Shown one piece after another: positions 10,455-22,164 of a DNA stretch of 64,000 bases (its first letter is position 1; the number at the start of each line of letters is the position of its first letter). Under the pieces are notes generated by a model that had not been told where the DNA came from, searched no databases, and was given only the letters and a program-made list of their open reading frames with translations. The position numbers and the translations under genes were made by a program. Origin of the DNA: Diphasiastrum complanatum (lineage: Eukaryota > Streptophyta > Lycopodiopsida > Lycopodiales > Lycopodiaceae); contig CM055113.1 in NCBI GenBank assembly GCA_029204225.1, positions 32,232,954-32,296,953 of the forward strand. The letters are read 5' to 3'.

Positions 10455-11680
10455 GTAAACTCAAGATTGGTCCGATTTCAATGATCTATTGTGAGTGATA
10501 AGGACCAAAGCCGCATGTTAGGAATCAAATCTGGGTTATCTCAACTTATGGGCTTCAAATATGAGCTACTTGATTTCCCTAAATTTCACCATTCTTGAAT
10601 TTGGTCATCAATGTGCAAGCTTGAGTCATCAGAGCCAATATTGGTCTATCTTGATTTAGAGATATCATATTTGATCAATCTTGAGTCATCGGGTTCAATC
10701 CCATCAACAAGGGGCCAATCTCGAGTAATCCCAAGATACTAAATGCAAGATTGATCAATTATCCTCGCTCAATAACCTGTGTAAAGTAATAAGCATCAAT
10801 TTTGAGCTACCTTGCAATGTATATATCAAACTCAAGCTACCTCGAGGGATACACATCGAATTTGAGCTACATCCATCGATAGAAATCAATTACATCAATA
10901 AGGTGTTAAATATAAGCAATCTGAATGTTCTTTTCCTCAACACAAGGACCCAAATTGAACTATCTCGCACGATAGACATCAAATTTGAGTTATATGTCAA
11001 TTTTACCGATGATATATGTAGGGGTCAAAACTGAGCTCTCTGATAAGGGCAATCTAAATGTACTAAACTTGAAATTGGTCAAACTAAAACCCTCAATGAG
11101 CTGCGTGGAATGATAAGTGTCAAAATTGCATGATAGGCATCAAATTTGAATTATCTCAAACTATAGGCCTCAAATTTGAGCTAGTTGAATCTCCTAAATT
11201 TCAACATCCTCGAATTTGATCACTCAATATGAAACCTCAAGTCATAAGAGCCAATATTGATGTATCTTGAGTTCTTAAATTTCAATTTGAAGCATCTCAA
11301 ATTGTCGGAGCCAATTCCATCAACAAGGGCTCAATCTCGAGTGATTTAAGGATACTAAGTACAAGATCAGTTAATCTCAATGAACTATGTCAAGTAATAA
11401 GTGTCAAATCCAAGCTAGCCTGTATATCAAACTTGAGGTATCTTGAGATATATATATCAAATTTGAGCTATATCAAGTGATAGAAGTCAATTCCATATAT
11501 AAGGGTCAAATTTGAATTGTATGAATGACCAGATATTAGAGCATCTATTGTCTTTGTTGTCACGAGTGACACAATTCTATCTATAAGGGGCCAAAATTGA
11601 TTGTCCCAAACTTTAGATTGATCAAGTTCCACCACTCGATCAAGTACGTCAAGTGCCAAGGATTCAAGTTCTGTCCTCAG
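10455..11680. repeat. 616-bp tandem duplication of AT-rich sequence
   Basis: Two adjacent copies with a period of 616 bases; for example 'gagccaatattg' at 10,632 and 11,248, and 'ccatcaacaaggg' at 10,701 and 11,317. Within each copy there are shorter variations on 'caaatttgagctat'. Copies have diverged considerably. No coding content. Confidence 0.75.
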
Positions 11681-11799
11681 AACTTAAAACTGGGAAAGTT
11701 CATCCTTAAGCTTCCTTCTTGTTACCAGGAATCATCATCATCTGTGTGATCTTCCATTAGTTATTAGGTAAGGTGCACTGTGATTAGATTTAATGGTGC

Positions 11800-12535
11800 A
11801 CTAGTTCCAGGTCTTAATGGACAATTCTTGTAGCAGTGTCCATATCCGCAGTCTCGACAAAAGGGTGTGTATTGTCCCTTGTAAGGACATTCTGCAATTC
11901 GATGGCCTTAGTCACATTCGTAACATCCATAATTTCTACCACCTTGACGCTAAGGTTGAGCCGCATAGGTCGTGTAATATTTGTTAATGGCTGGATCCAC
12001 AAACATCTCGTCCGGCTCGAACCATTGTTGCTACTTAGGTTGAGGTAGTGCTGGTACTTCTTGTTCCGCTGCTGCTAAATTCACATGAGCCACTTAGTTG
12101 TTAGTTGACCCTGGTGGTGTAGGTAAGGCCATGCACTGCTGATTGTTCGGCACGCCATACCTCGGTGCCGCATTGGATGCCCCTTGATGATAAGGATATG
12201 AGGTTTGATAAGGACTCCTCTTCTACTGTATAATCCAGGGGTTAAATGGGAAAAATGTCGTCTCGTGCAATGATGTGTTGCATAGATGGCAGAATCTCTG
12301 TGTCAATCTTAGGTTTTGCTTTAAAATCGGACTCTCATTGGCTGTATGGTTCTGAGTGCAAGCTGAGCACCATACATTTTCTCGACGGGGTTACTGCAGT
12401 TGAGTCTGTTCTAGTGGATTTGGAATTGGTGCTACAGCTCCCTACAAGGCCTTCAGTTTCTGATCAAATTGTGCTGTCAATTGTTCCATCTGCTACTTTT
12501 GTAGCTTTGTCATTTGTTCCATCAACAACTCGGTG
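11800..12535 (-). pseudogene. Retrotransposon gag with zinc knuckles, degenerate
   Basis: On the minus strand the order is a coiled-coil-like stretch (TKLQK..QMEQLTAQFDQKL, near 12,500), a zinc-finger-like segment containing CSACTQNHTANESPIL, and then two knuckles near the end. These are CYECDxGHRIAEC and CRDCGYGHCYKNC (about 11,815-11,960). The H/C spacing is the nucleocapsid pattern CX2CX4HX4C for the first. Several stops interrupt it. It is cut on its right by a CACTA-like end at 12,545. Confidence 0.65.
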
Positions 12536-12544
12536 AATAGGTTG

Positions 12545-12800
12545 CACTACAAGAATTGCCGCGATTTTCGACGGGATTTCTGACATGAAATCGCGTTTTA
12601 ATTTTTTTTTTAATTGACGCGGGTGTCAAAAAATGCGTCGCTACAAGGTCGTCGGAATCCGTCGTATTTAAAATCTGTCGAAATCCGACGCCAAGCCCAA
12701 AACCGGCAACATGCCACGTGGACATCGGATTCCAACGGCCCGGCCACATGGACGTCGGATTCCGATGTCCACGTGGCAAAAAAAAACGAAAAAAAAATTC
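12545..12800 (+). mobile_element. Single end of a CACTA-type DNA transposon
   Basis: Begins CACTACAAGAATTGCCGCG, the characteristic outermost sequence of plant En/Spm (CACTA) elements. Next come subterminal repeats of the type 'gtcggaatccgtcg' and 'ggattcc.acg' in both orientations (12,650-12,775). The opposite end was not found, and the sequence passes directly into a broken gypsy LTR. Confidence 0.55.
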
Positions 12801-13169
12801 TTAGGTGGGCACGTGTCGCCGGCAGGATCGTGCATGATGGGACCCACTGTGCTATGCCTATATAGTGGTGGGGTTTCCCTCTTTCCATTCACTAAGTCTA
12901 CCCGGGAGTTGATGGATGGAGAGCACGTGCATTAGCCAAGATGTATCTCCAGGCCAGGAGATGTGTGGTAGGGAGAGCCGAGTGCGATGGCTGGTGGTAT
13001 GGGACGCCAGTTATCGTAGGAGGCTTGACCGGGCATGACTATGTTGATTGCTCCGGGGCATGGGGGTGGGTCGTTTGTGACCCTATGGTTGGGCAGTTAC
13101 GGTGCGTCGTCACTGGTATGGGGTGTGCGGAACCTTCAAGGTAGTCGATGATCCTAGGGAGTTGTAACA
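12800..13169 (+). mobile_element. 5'-truncated gypsy LTR of the 53.5-kb family
   Basis: Matches the LTRs at 53,484-53,946 and 57,732-58,177 in reverse complement, including the TATA motif 'cctatatagtgg' at about 12,857. It ends with the family terminus ..agttgtaaca. The LTR start is missing. The internal sequence that should follow the primer site does not resemble the family leader. Confidence 0.8.
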
Positions 13170-13170
13170 G

Positions 13171-13182
13171 TTGGTATCAGAG
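13171..13182 (+). other. Primer binding site, initiator-Met tRNA type
   Basis: ttggtatcagag lies two bases after the LTR end. It matches the complement of the 3' end of plant initiator tRNA-Met, the usual primer of these elements. Confidence 0.75.
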
Positions 13183-14797
13183 TCGTCGATTCTCTCAAAG
13201 GTGCACACGTTCCCCTTTATGCCTTTGTGTTGGGTATTTCTTTACTTGGGAAGGTGGCTGTATTTGCGTAAGTTATCACAACCTTAGAATCAAGGTAAAT
13301 CTTGTTTGGTTGTGTGTATTTGTTTAATAGTATAGTTGGATTAGTTTTATTCTCCTTGTTTCTCAGTGAAAAAAAAATTTTAATTTCCTATATTGACCTT
13401 GTGAATTTAGAGTTCATGGTTTTATTCTTACCTTTGTAAGAATGTACCTTTTAATTTTTTTTGGTTATGATCTTGAGGATGAAGTTAAACAAACCTCCCC
13501 CTTCTAAAAAAAAAAAAAAAATTAGATAAAATAAGTTTAAGCTTGGATTGGGCTCTTAGGCATTTTTTGCCTTTTGGTGATGCTGCTGTACATATCTGAC
13601 AGCCCTTGGTTTTGATGAGGGACAACAAAGGCACATCTGCCTTCTGGTCAGACTGTGGGGTTTTTATTCGGTCAGCTCTTCACGAGGAACTGACTGGTGG
13701 TTTGTGGAAGGGTGGGGAGTCCTTTTTTCATAACCTTCAGACCTGCATGGTGCCTACAGTCATTCGGAGGCTGTTTACTAGTACATGTCAAAAAATTCTG
13801 AAAAAAAAAAAATAGAAGAATAAATAATTGAGCCGGGAATCCGTCTGCCTAGTGCCCGCGAACTCTGACCCTACAGCTCAGGAGTCTTCATTAACTTTTC
13901 AATTTGCGGGTACAGTACAGTACCTAGACTAAGTTATTTTGCAAGAGGATGAGGGAGCAGAGAGTAATACCTCCCTCGCAAACTATAGCAGGGCCCTGTA
14001 GCACCTGGCTACGTATTTTTCTGGTTCGAGAGAGGGTGTGGCAGCGATCGGAAAAGCCGACATCTCTCAAGAATGGAACCGACAACTTTGATGAAAAATC
14101 GGTATAAGAAAAATATTACAGAATCAAAAAGTTCTCAAAATCGAGTGCTTAAGAAATATGCAAGATTTTAGACGGTTAGTTTTTTTTTACAAGAAAATGT
14201 GCCTCTCACATGTATACATGGAAAGATAAAATACTGCACTCTTTGAAAAGTACAGGAAATTTTAGGATTCAATTATTAAAGTGCTTTCAATTCGGCGGCT
14301 TGCGACTCTCGAGTTGCCACTCCCAGTCTCCCAGACTCCAGAGGGCCAAACTTCGAAGTTTGAAGTTCGATAAGCCGTAGACCTTCAATAAGCAAGACAC
14401 ACTAGTCTTCTAATGTAGCCATTCTGAACATGTAAATGTATCTACGAAAAGTACCAGAATAATAATTCTGAAAGCCTTTTAAACTCTCTGTTGTAGAGCG
14501 TAACCCTCCAGCTTAATGTCTCAAGCATCGAAACAACATTAAGTTACGACCACAAGCAGGGCTCGAAACTTTAAAAATACAACTCAGTAGACTGAGATAT
14601 ATGCTGGTTACATTGAAGATTGAGTCTGTGTTCGCTCTACTTTCCTGCACGCAAGCGGAGTATAGTAAATGAATAAAAATTGCTTTTGCAAACGATGGAA
14701 CCCCACATAACGTTCATAGAGCCAGCTCAGTGAGCTCAGCTCATATTGAACGAAATGTGTACACGATCGCAGATCGTTTTATAAAAAGTGGGAATAC
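13183..14797. other. Stretch without a recognised gene
   Basis: Contains A-runs at 13,502-13,516 and 13,801-13,812 and otherwise mixed sequence. An open frame at 13,606-13,815 (+) has no recognisable motif and runs into the second A-run, so I do not call it. Confidence 0.4.
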
Positions 14798-14869
14798 CTG
14801 CAGAAACGCCAAGAGCAGCAACCCAAAAATCAAGGCAATCAGCATCGTCGACGGTGGATGATGAGCCAT
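14798..14869 (-). CDS. Orphan signal-peptide exon
   Basis: From ATG at 14,869 the exon encodes 24 residues, MAHHPPSTMLIALIFGLLLL plus AFLQ. This is a typical secretory signal peptide with a strong hydrophobic core. It ends exactly at CTGCAG|GTATTC, a good splice donor. PAR1 genes begin with such an exon and the PAR1-like 3' exons lie downstream on the same strand. However, 4.7 kb of transposon-rich sequence separates them and no linking exon was found, so the connection is only a suggestion. Confidence 0.4.
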
Positions 14870-15159
14870 TTTGCAGGCAAGTATCACTGCCTTCCACCTA
14901 CACAACAAATTCTTCACGCTCTTGAAATTCCCCACACTCACGGGCTCTCAACTACTCAGCTAAACGCCGCAGAATAGACTCTAGAGTGGAGCAGTTGACA
15001 AAGGTTCAATGAGGCATCGTCCTCAGATAATAATATTTGCAACTTTTTGTGATTAGAGAGTCAGAGACTCTAATGGCAGGTAAGTTGGTAACTATGAGTG
15101 CCTTTCGATTCAGAAGCAATGCTAATGATTATGACACAGAAATCAAATTTTGAATAGTT

Positions 15160-16053
15160 TTCAATAAACAAATCATCTTCAGGAAAAACAGAGACTTCTA
15201 GGCTCCAGCCATCAACATGAGGTTCCTTAGTTTCATGTTTATTAGCTGAGAAATTGGTTTGAGTTGATAGAAACCCAGTTTCCTAACAAAAGTGTGATGC
15301 TTACAAACATTAAAACAGTCCATACCAGACTAAGCTTGTGATTATATCATATATGTAATCAAGATATTCGACATCCAGCAATGATGTAGATTCAGGATTG
15401 TTGCTCACCAAATTAAGTAAGGCTTTCTCACCAAGAGTGGGTAAAACATCCTTTACACGATACTGGGAACCAACTTCCAACCCTTAGCACGGCCCTTCCG
15501 ACTTCCTCAATACGGTTTCCAACTTTCCACATGACGCAACTTTCTTAACTGCATCATCGCATATGGACTCCAAATACTTCATCGGAAGCTCCTCCAATTG
15601 TCTCTCAGTGTCACTATCCTAGTTCCCTAGATGATTACACAGTTTATCATGTGGTATGACTGTATGCAGATTCCAATTCTAATGTCCTCATCTGACGCAG
15701 AATGAGCATAATTGCAGAGTAGGTCTTCCGACCTCTGAACTTGGTTTTCATTTCTTAATATTGCAGTCTGATCTTGGTGATGTGAGGCTTGTGCATTATA
15801 ATTAGACTCAACACTGAGCAAAGTTGGAGGTGCAACGAGAATCCTGAACAGGATCGCTAATACACATTGGAATTTTGCGTTGCTTTGAAGCTTTGTCTGC
15901 CTTATCAGAGCTACTGATGTTGCTAATCCGCAACAATGAAGCTGTACTCTCAGACAAAAATTTTAGCTTGTTTCGGCTGCTCTTCTCACTATCAGTGCCT
16001 GTGCCTTCACAGTTCCCCCCGCCTATAGGTGCAGAAGCTTGGTTGGATCTCAT
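15160..16053 (-). pseudogene. Unrecognised minus-strand gene, frame-broken
   Basis: From ATG at 16,053 a Ser/Lys-rich, probably disordered reading (MRSNQASAPIGGGNCEGTGT...) continues to about 15,830. It changes frame there and continues to about 15,640. Further coherent pieces in shifting frames read QLEELPMKYLESICDDAVKK (about 15,520-15,600), ending in VASCGKLETV, then LPTLGEKALLNLV (about 15,400-15,440) and EPHVDGWSLEVSVFPEDDL (about 15,165-15,225). The pieces keep one strand and order, so they look like exons or a once-continuous frame. I do not recognise the family. Confidence 0.45.
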
Positions 16054-16692
16054 GGTAACTTACTATTCTAGCTCAAATTGCACCAGACACGAAACAAACT
16101 ACTGATAAATCATAAAAGAGCACAAAACACTGATAAATTGATATAGGAACACAATCATTCATAGCAAATTACTGATAAATCCTATGGGACACAAAACATT
16201 GTAGAGTACCAAGAGATGGATGGGATAGCTGATGCAAGAATAGAATAGATTGTACTTACTGATTGCAAAGGAACTAGAGATTAAATTTAAAATATTTTAA
16301 AGAAAATATAGAAAGGTTAATCATTTCACAAACCGAGCAAGAAAATTCAATTCACACTAAGCCAAGCAGAAATAGTAGCAAAAGTAACTACGACATTGTA
16401 CTTTTTCTTGATAGACTTTGGAAAAAAGTGATTGAATTAAATTCCTCATTTCATGCCCCGCGTAACCGATTGAGGATTAGTACTGTATAGATGGCCCTAG
16501 AATACAAAGTATGTACTTTTACATGGAGCTTAACAATGCACATGTAGAAATGAAGACCAAAGTTTGGCGCAACTTCATAGAGAACCCTTCTAATTGCACA
16601 AAAGAGGTCACACCGTCACAAACTTCATATGTGGCATAGATTACAGTGTACACCATTGAAAACGGCCTTCCAAGAGAACATCGTTATCAAAG

Positions 16693-17500
16693 TCAAAGTT
16701 GTATCTGTAGAATAAAATCAGACCACATTCCTTCATAATCAGTAACTAAATTGATCAACCTCAACAAATCAGTAATCACTCCAAAAGGCAGCTGAAGACC
16801 CTTCCACGTCGAGACACCTTCTCCAAGTTCACCTTCAGCACCAAAACTAGGGTGAAAGTAGCTCTCCCTTATCAACAGATAATCCTTGATAGGAAGCAAC
16901 ACCTTGTTAGTGCAATACTACAATACCACTCGAAAGTCTAGAATACCGTGCACCTTGGAAATAGCATAGACAATCACATGTACAACAACATACATAATCG
17001 TGAAAGCTTCACGCCAGCTCAGAGATAGGAAGGAACAAACTAGATAACCTTTGGGGCTAGGCTTATCTGTGATTATGAAAAGTGAGATTTATTCACATAT
17101 TTACACTAGTTTTGTCAATCTCATTCAGATGGGCTACTGTGAACTAGCATGAATTTGAACTTTAAGCTTAAAAGAGACTCTATGAGTTTTTTGAGATCTC
17201 CCCTATCTAGAAAGAGACCACTAGATGCTGCAAAGTTTGGGCCGCATATTCACGTAGTACGATATCCAGCACACGCAGTGCATCCTAAGCAATAGGAGTA
17301 GGCTAAGGGTTTATTAGAGTATCTATAGCCTTCATATTGACTATGGTTGCAAATTCTATCTTCATTGTATATTCTCTGTAGAAAGAAGTCTTCCTCTTTT
17401 TCTTTTTGTTGTCGTCTTCTGAAGTGGGAGGCTCCTCACTGCCAACTTCCTCAATAGCATGATCACATGTTTTACCCCCTCCGGATCTGCACTGAATCAT
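16693..17500 (-). pseudogene. Argonaute pseudogene (AGO4-like N domain and linker)
   Basis: Argonautes bind small RNAs; the AGO4 clade guides DNA methylation in plants. On the minus strand an acidic/Lys-rich lead-in and KKKKRKTSFYREYTMKIEFA (about 17,350-17,410) correspond to the AGO4-type N domain (KR..RPF.SKTFKVEISFA). The frame continues through two TAG codons (17,303-17,305 and 17,285-17,287) into DALRVLDIVLREYAAQ (about 17,237-17,284), matching the AGO motif ..A.RVLDIILRQ.A. A further piece at 16,700-16,900 reads YLLIRESYFHPSFGAEGELG and then EGVSTWKGL, matching the conserved LLVRQSFF...LG.G...(W/C).G linker. PAZ, MID and PIWI domains are absent. Confidence 0.7.
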
Positions 17501-17794
17501 TTAAATGAAATTGACTGGTAACAATGTTACTAGTGCCTTCTTTGGAACCACTTCCTTTATGTGTGCAGCTAGCCTATGTAGAATGATTCCCAAGTCACCA
17601 AAATGAAAGATTTGCAAGGGACTAGATAGTAGAGCCTGGCCATAAGGACTTATCGATTCAGAACAAATAAAACCCACTTACACCTGATGTCTGAAATCTT
17701 ACTTCCACTCTTCAAGTCCTTTACTGTCTTTTTCTGTCCATGCAATTAATCCATCTTTCATACTAAAGAAATCATGTGATTCTTCTTCCATGAA

Positions 17795-18364
17795 TTATGT
17801 TTGTTAAATTTTATTTTCACATTTTAATTTTGAAAGAGTTTTTTGCTTTTGCAATCTGAATGCTACAATCATCAATAGTAAATCTCGAAGGACAGGAAAA
17901 CTCGTAGCAGGTATGACTGCTCTCTAGTACTATCTCGTATAGACATTACTTACTGATCTTATCCTCAATCGAGGCACATCATGAGTGATAATGAGTAATT
18001 CCTTGAGCTTAGGTGATAAATGCCTATCTTGAGTGCAAAAGTCACATGTACATTGTATTGTGAGCTTATAAAGCTGGTGTCAAATTACTTCAATTTCAAT
18101 TTTTCAGCTTACTCCATTTTCAAAAAAAAAATTGGACTTTTAAATATTGGTCTTTTATTTAAACAGGTGACTTTCATTATTGTGATAGTTTGGATGTACT
18201 ACTAGCATAGTTGTAGGAGTTGCAAGCAAATTTTGGCAGTATGCATTGATGAATCATAGTTTTTATATCAGCTAGCTTGTCACTGAAATATATGGGACTG
18301 CTGCGCTCTTACAAAAAATAGATTTTTTACTATTCCGGGCCTGAAGCTTCTTGTTGCTTCAATA
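17795..18364. other. Non-coding stretch
   Basis: AT-rich sequence upstream of the hAT fragment. No terminal inverted repeat could be picked out by eye. Confidence 0.4.
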
Positions 18365-18394
18365 TTGTCTCTACAGTCAGTTATTGTTGGAGGT

Positions 18395-19446
18395 GTGAAT
18401 ATTTCACAAATTAGAAAACTCATTGGATTGTACTCACAAGCTTCAATGGAAACTTCCAAAGATGTCAGTGAAACAAGTGAAAAATGTGTAATTAAGTACA
18501 CTAAGAAAAAACAATCTAGCATTCTTGTAATGTTTGGAGCTAACAAAAAAAAGCACACCGAGAAATATGCTTGTGATGGGTGCAACGAGGAGCAAAAAGT
18601 TGATGCAGAACAAGAAAAGATTCAATCATCCAACCTCCGAAAGAATCTAGAAGCTCTTAGAATTGCAGAAGCTTGTAGCAAGTGGCAAGATCGATGGATC
18701 ATTGATTACCCGTGGCTAGAGTTCAACAAAGAATTAGGAATGGTGTACTATAAAGTATGCAAGCAACAACCAAACCATTTCAAAAATGTATTTGGAACTT
18801 TGGGGAGCACTAACATTCGTGCTAGTGCATGGTTGGATCATGGTAGGTCCGGAGTCCATAGACATATATATAGAGATCAGATTGAAGCAGAGAAAACAAC
18901 AATACAAGAAGCGAATGCTACTATTCGCGGTAGAAAAGAAGAGGCGTTGTGGGCCTTGTTTAAGGTGGCATATGTTATTGCAAAAGAGGATCTTCCCTAC
19001 ACCAAGTTCCAATCTGAACTATGTTTGTTACGATCCCTTGGATTGAAAACAATGACAAAAAGTCTCTATCAACATGATAAGGCCTGTGCTGAATTTATAA
19101 AATACATTGCTGAATCATTCGAGAAAGTATTTTGGAAAAAGTAAAGCAAAGTCCTTTCTTTGGATTAATGGTGGATGAGTCCACGGACATATCCGACAAG
19201 AAGTCCTTGATTATGTATTTGTCTTACATTGAAAACCTCAATCCTATAACTTCTTATTTTTGTCTTATTTCTTTAGAAAATGAGAATGCCGAATCAATTT
19301 ACGATGCAATGATGGCTGTTTTTGGTGACTCAAACCTAAATAGCAATGACCTAGATTCATTGGACTTTTCAAATGCAATCAACTCTTGGACGAGATCGGC
19401 TGAGTATAGGCACATTTTTTTGAAGTCAAATGATAAGTTGATGTAA
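18395..19446 (+). pseudogene. hAT-superfamily transposase fragment (TTF finger, DUF4371-like)
   Basis: Cut-and-paste transposase. From about 18,447 (METSKDVSETSEKC...) a basic N-terminus leads to a TTF-type zinc-finger region: WIIDYPWLEFNKELGMVYY (about 18,697-18,753) followed by KVCKQQP. A helical stretch follows, EEALWALFKVAYVIAKEDLP (about 18,937-18,996). After a frame change near 19,125 comes SPFFGLMVDESTDISDKKSL, the block with the first catalytic Asp of this hAT lineage. It breaks off after about 100 more residues, so the rest of the catalytic core and the C-terminal dimerisation domain are missing. Not functional. Confidence 0.75.
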
Positions 19447-19975
19447 AGTTTGTTGTCTACATTTTTGTAAGTTATGAATTTATACACTATTTCAATCTTA
19501 TCCTTTTTATTTCTGTTTTCATTGGTTAACATATGTATCATGATCTATTGTGCTAATTGATGATCTTATATGCTTTCCTAAACGTTGTATCAAATTTTTC
19601 CTAATGAATTTAAAAAAGAATTTTAGATTTTTGAGTAGTATACTGCAATTGAGGTAGTGCGATGTGTTTTTATAAGTATTTCAAATACTTATAGATCTTC
19701 AGATCTTCTCATAATAAACAAGCATAATCACCATGAAGAATGTGATATAGAAAGATATTGAATTGATTCCATTGCACAGGTTTGGAACAAGAAGACAATC
19801 TCAGAAGATCAGAACAATCTCATTGCTTGTTACTTTAATTTGAAAAGGCTGTCTATTTTTATGTTTCGGCCTAAAACAAATTCTAGTTAGGTAGCTGAGT
19901 GTTTTATACAAGATCTAGAAAAGTTGTTTTTGGTCATGCTGCAAAAATGAGCTCTTTTTCCTTACAGTGATTCTG
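19447..19975. other. Non-coding stretch between hAT fragment and duplicate D
   Basis: AT-rich; no element end or gene recognised. Confidence 0.4.
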
Positions 19976-22162
19976 TTTGCTGCATAATTTTGTATGTTTC
20001 CATGATGATTTCAAGCACTATCTCTTGCAGACGTTTGTTGACTCCCTCGTATTGAGCAGATGTTTTAGAGTTGATTATACATTGTATGTTGATGTTTTAA
20101 TGCTGAAATGTGGGTATAAGCTAATGTGCCTTTTATGTGACCATAATGTATTAAGTCGATGTAGAGTTGATGTGACAAAAATCTGTCTAATAAAGATAGA
20201 ATTTTACATGTTCATACAATGATTCAAAGCACCATTTTAGCCAACAACGTACTTTTTTGGTAAGTTTTTAGGCTTTTGTGAGATTTTTCTGTAAGCTTTA
20301 GAAATTTAAATGCGGCAATCTTACAGAAAGTGTTATGTCTATTGGTGGCTTTTGTTTTTGTCCTTAAGCATGTGTTCTCGTGTTGATGCACAACTGTTTT
20401 CCACATGTTGATGCATAATTGGTGTTCTCGTATGTATGTAGGGAGTAAGGTTCCGATATCCTTAACAAATTGCACATCTTTGGTTTTGGTAAGACCCAGT
20501 TTGTTGACTCTGCCTATCCTTCACATGAAAATATAGTTCATCAATAAATGAACGAAAATGAATCAAATTCAATGCTTCCTGCATGAAATATTTTTTAAAA
20601 TCACTTTGAATATTGAATACAATTAGCTTTTAATTGCACTTTTTTGTGTGCACATAAGTCTTTTGCAAAGCTTTGTTGATATTCTTAAAGAAATGTTTGC
20701 ATGATTGTAGTGGTTGACGTTTCTAGTTTTATAGGTTTTATTGCATGTGTTATGATAGCAAATATTTCTAAAGATAATTTTGGAGATGTTTTGGCCTATT
20801 GTCCATTCATAATTTTGATAGGTTTTTGAGGCATGTCACAAAATCAGCTATGCAGTTAAGATTGCAGTTGCACCATATAGTATGGGTACATTTGTGAAGC
20901 ATATCAATGACCTCATTTAGAAGGAAACAAGAGGCATGCTGAAGATCCTCTTCTACAATGTTATCAATGATGCAATGTTGTGCACGGAGCATGCTGGCTA
21001 GAAGACTCTTACCTGCTATGGATGTTGTCTATGGCTTAAAGAGACAAGGAAAAATCCTTTCTGGTTTTGGAGTCTAGCTTATAAGTTAAAATGGTGTTTT
21101 TTAATACCAGCTTCAGTTGATTATACTATCTTCGAGAACTCCATTAAGTAGGGCTTTAGTTTATGATATACTTTTCTTATGAGCTATTGAAGGATTCTAG
21201 CATGACTGCAAGCCTCACCTTGTTATGAATTTACAAATGTCGCTTTCTTTGAATGTATTTCATCATTGGCATGGCACCATCTCTTGAGATAATGAAAATG
21301 ATGGACGATTAGAGTTTGGATGTCTTTGTTGGAGACTTCTAATGTACTTGCTATTGTGCAATTTGATGTTGTTATATCTCATTTTGATCCTTTCAAGGCA
21401 TTGTTTAACTTTTTTTTTTGCATCAAAATTCTGTTGCCATGGTTACAATAACATAATTGTAGTTGAATCGATCATGCTAGTGTAAGTTGTAAATTTAATG
21501 CTAAGGTTTTATTGTTTGTCTTATTTTTGGGTGGAGAACAACTACAAATTAGTGCAGGAAATTAGACGGCAAGCTAGAATTTTTCACAGTTTTAAACCTT
21601 AGACAGTTTGTATTAATAGGATTTTTTAGACAGTTTTTTAATTATTGTAGGATTCACGAGGCTATGTTTCAAAAATTCTAGGATTCCACAGATATTAATT
21701 TTAAAAAACCGATACATGAACATGTGTATAGGAAAATTTAGTATAACTCCAAAGAGGTTTCCCGATCACTGGGGTGTGGGGGGGGGAGTGTAATAATACC
21801 TCCCCTCCTCTCAAAAGTACAATCTGTTGGAGAATTGACAGGGGAGGAAAGTGGCGAACCTCCCAACAAGCCTGTCACCTCTCTCCTTGCAAAGCCCGCT
21901 TAGTCTTAAAAAATAAAATAAAATTCAAGTTTCAAATCTTAATGTTTAGAAGTTAAAACTTTTAGCACTAAGATTGTTAATCTTAGAAAAATCTATTCTA
22001 AGGTAAATCTTGAAGGCTTGTCCTTCTCAGGCCGTACTTTCTTCTTTCTTCCTCTCTGTACTTGCATATCTCCAAAGGATTGGAGAGAACTGTGGTACGT
22101 TGGAGTTGGAGAGGGGAGAAAGGGTCAGAATTGAATTTCATTAAGTCTTTGGGGTCCATGAG
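19976..22162 (+). repeat. 2.1-kb dispersed duplicate D, copy 2
   Basis: Colinear with 1,424-3,562. It contains about 40 extra bases near 20,068-20,105 relative to copy 1 ('ttgattatacattgtatg...'). It is joined on the right directly to gypsy gag sequence, whereas copy 1 is joined to other sequence. Confidence 0.9.
20894..21077 (+). pseudogene. Histone H4 pseudogene, copy 2
   Basis: Same 60-residue C-terminal H4 segment as at 2,315, with the same inserted C that shifts the frame. This copy has stops at the equivalents of Tyr51 (LI*KETRG) and of an Arg (TEHAG*K), but lacks the copy-1 stop at LEN. Its ending is closer to the functional gene: PAMDVVYGLKRQGK, then GFGV before TAG, against TAMDVVYALKRQG and GFGG in H4. 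The shared frameshift shows that decay preceded the duplication of block D. Confidence 0.88.
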
Positions 22163-22164
22163 CC

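Noticed and set aside
13606-13815. Possible 69-aa protein
   Set aside because: Ends in an A-run, has no motif, and no repeat or splice support.
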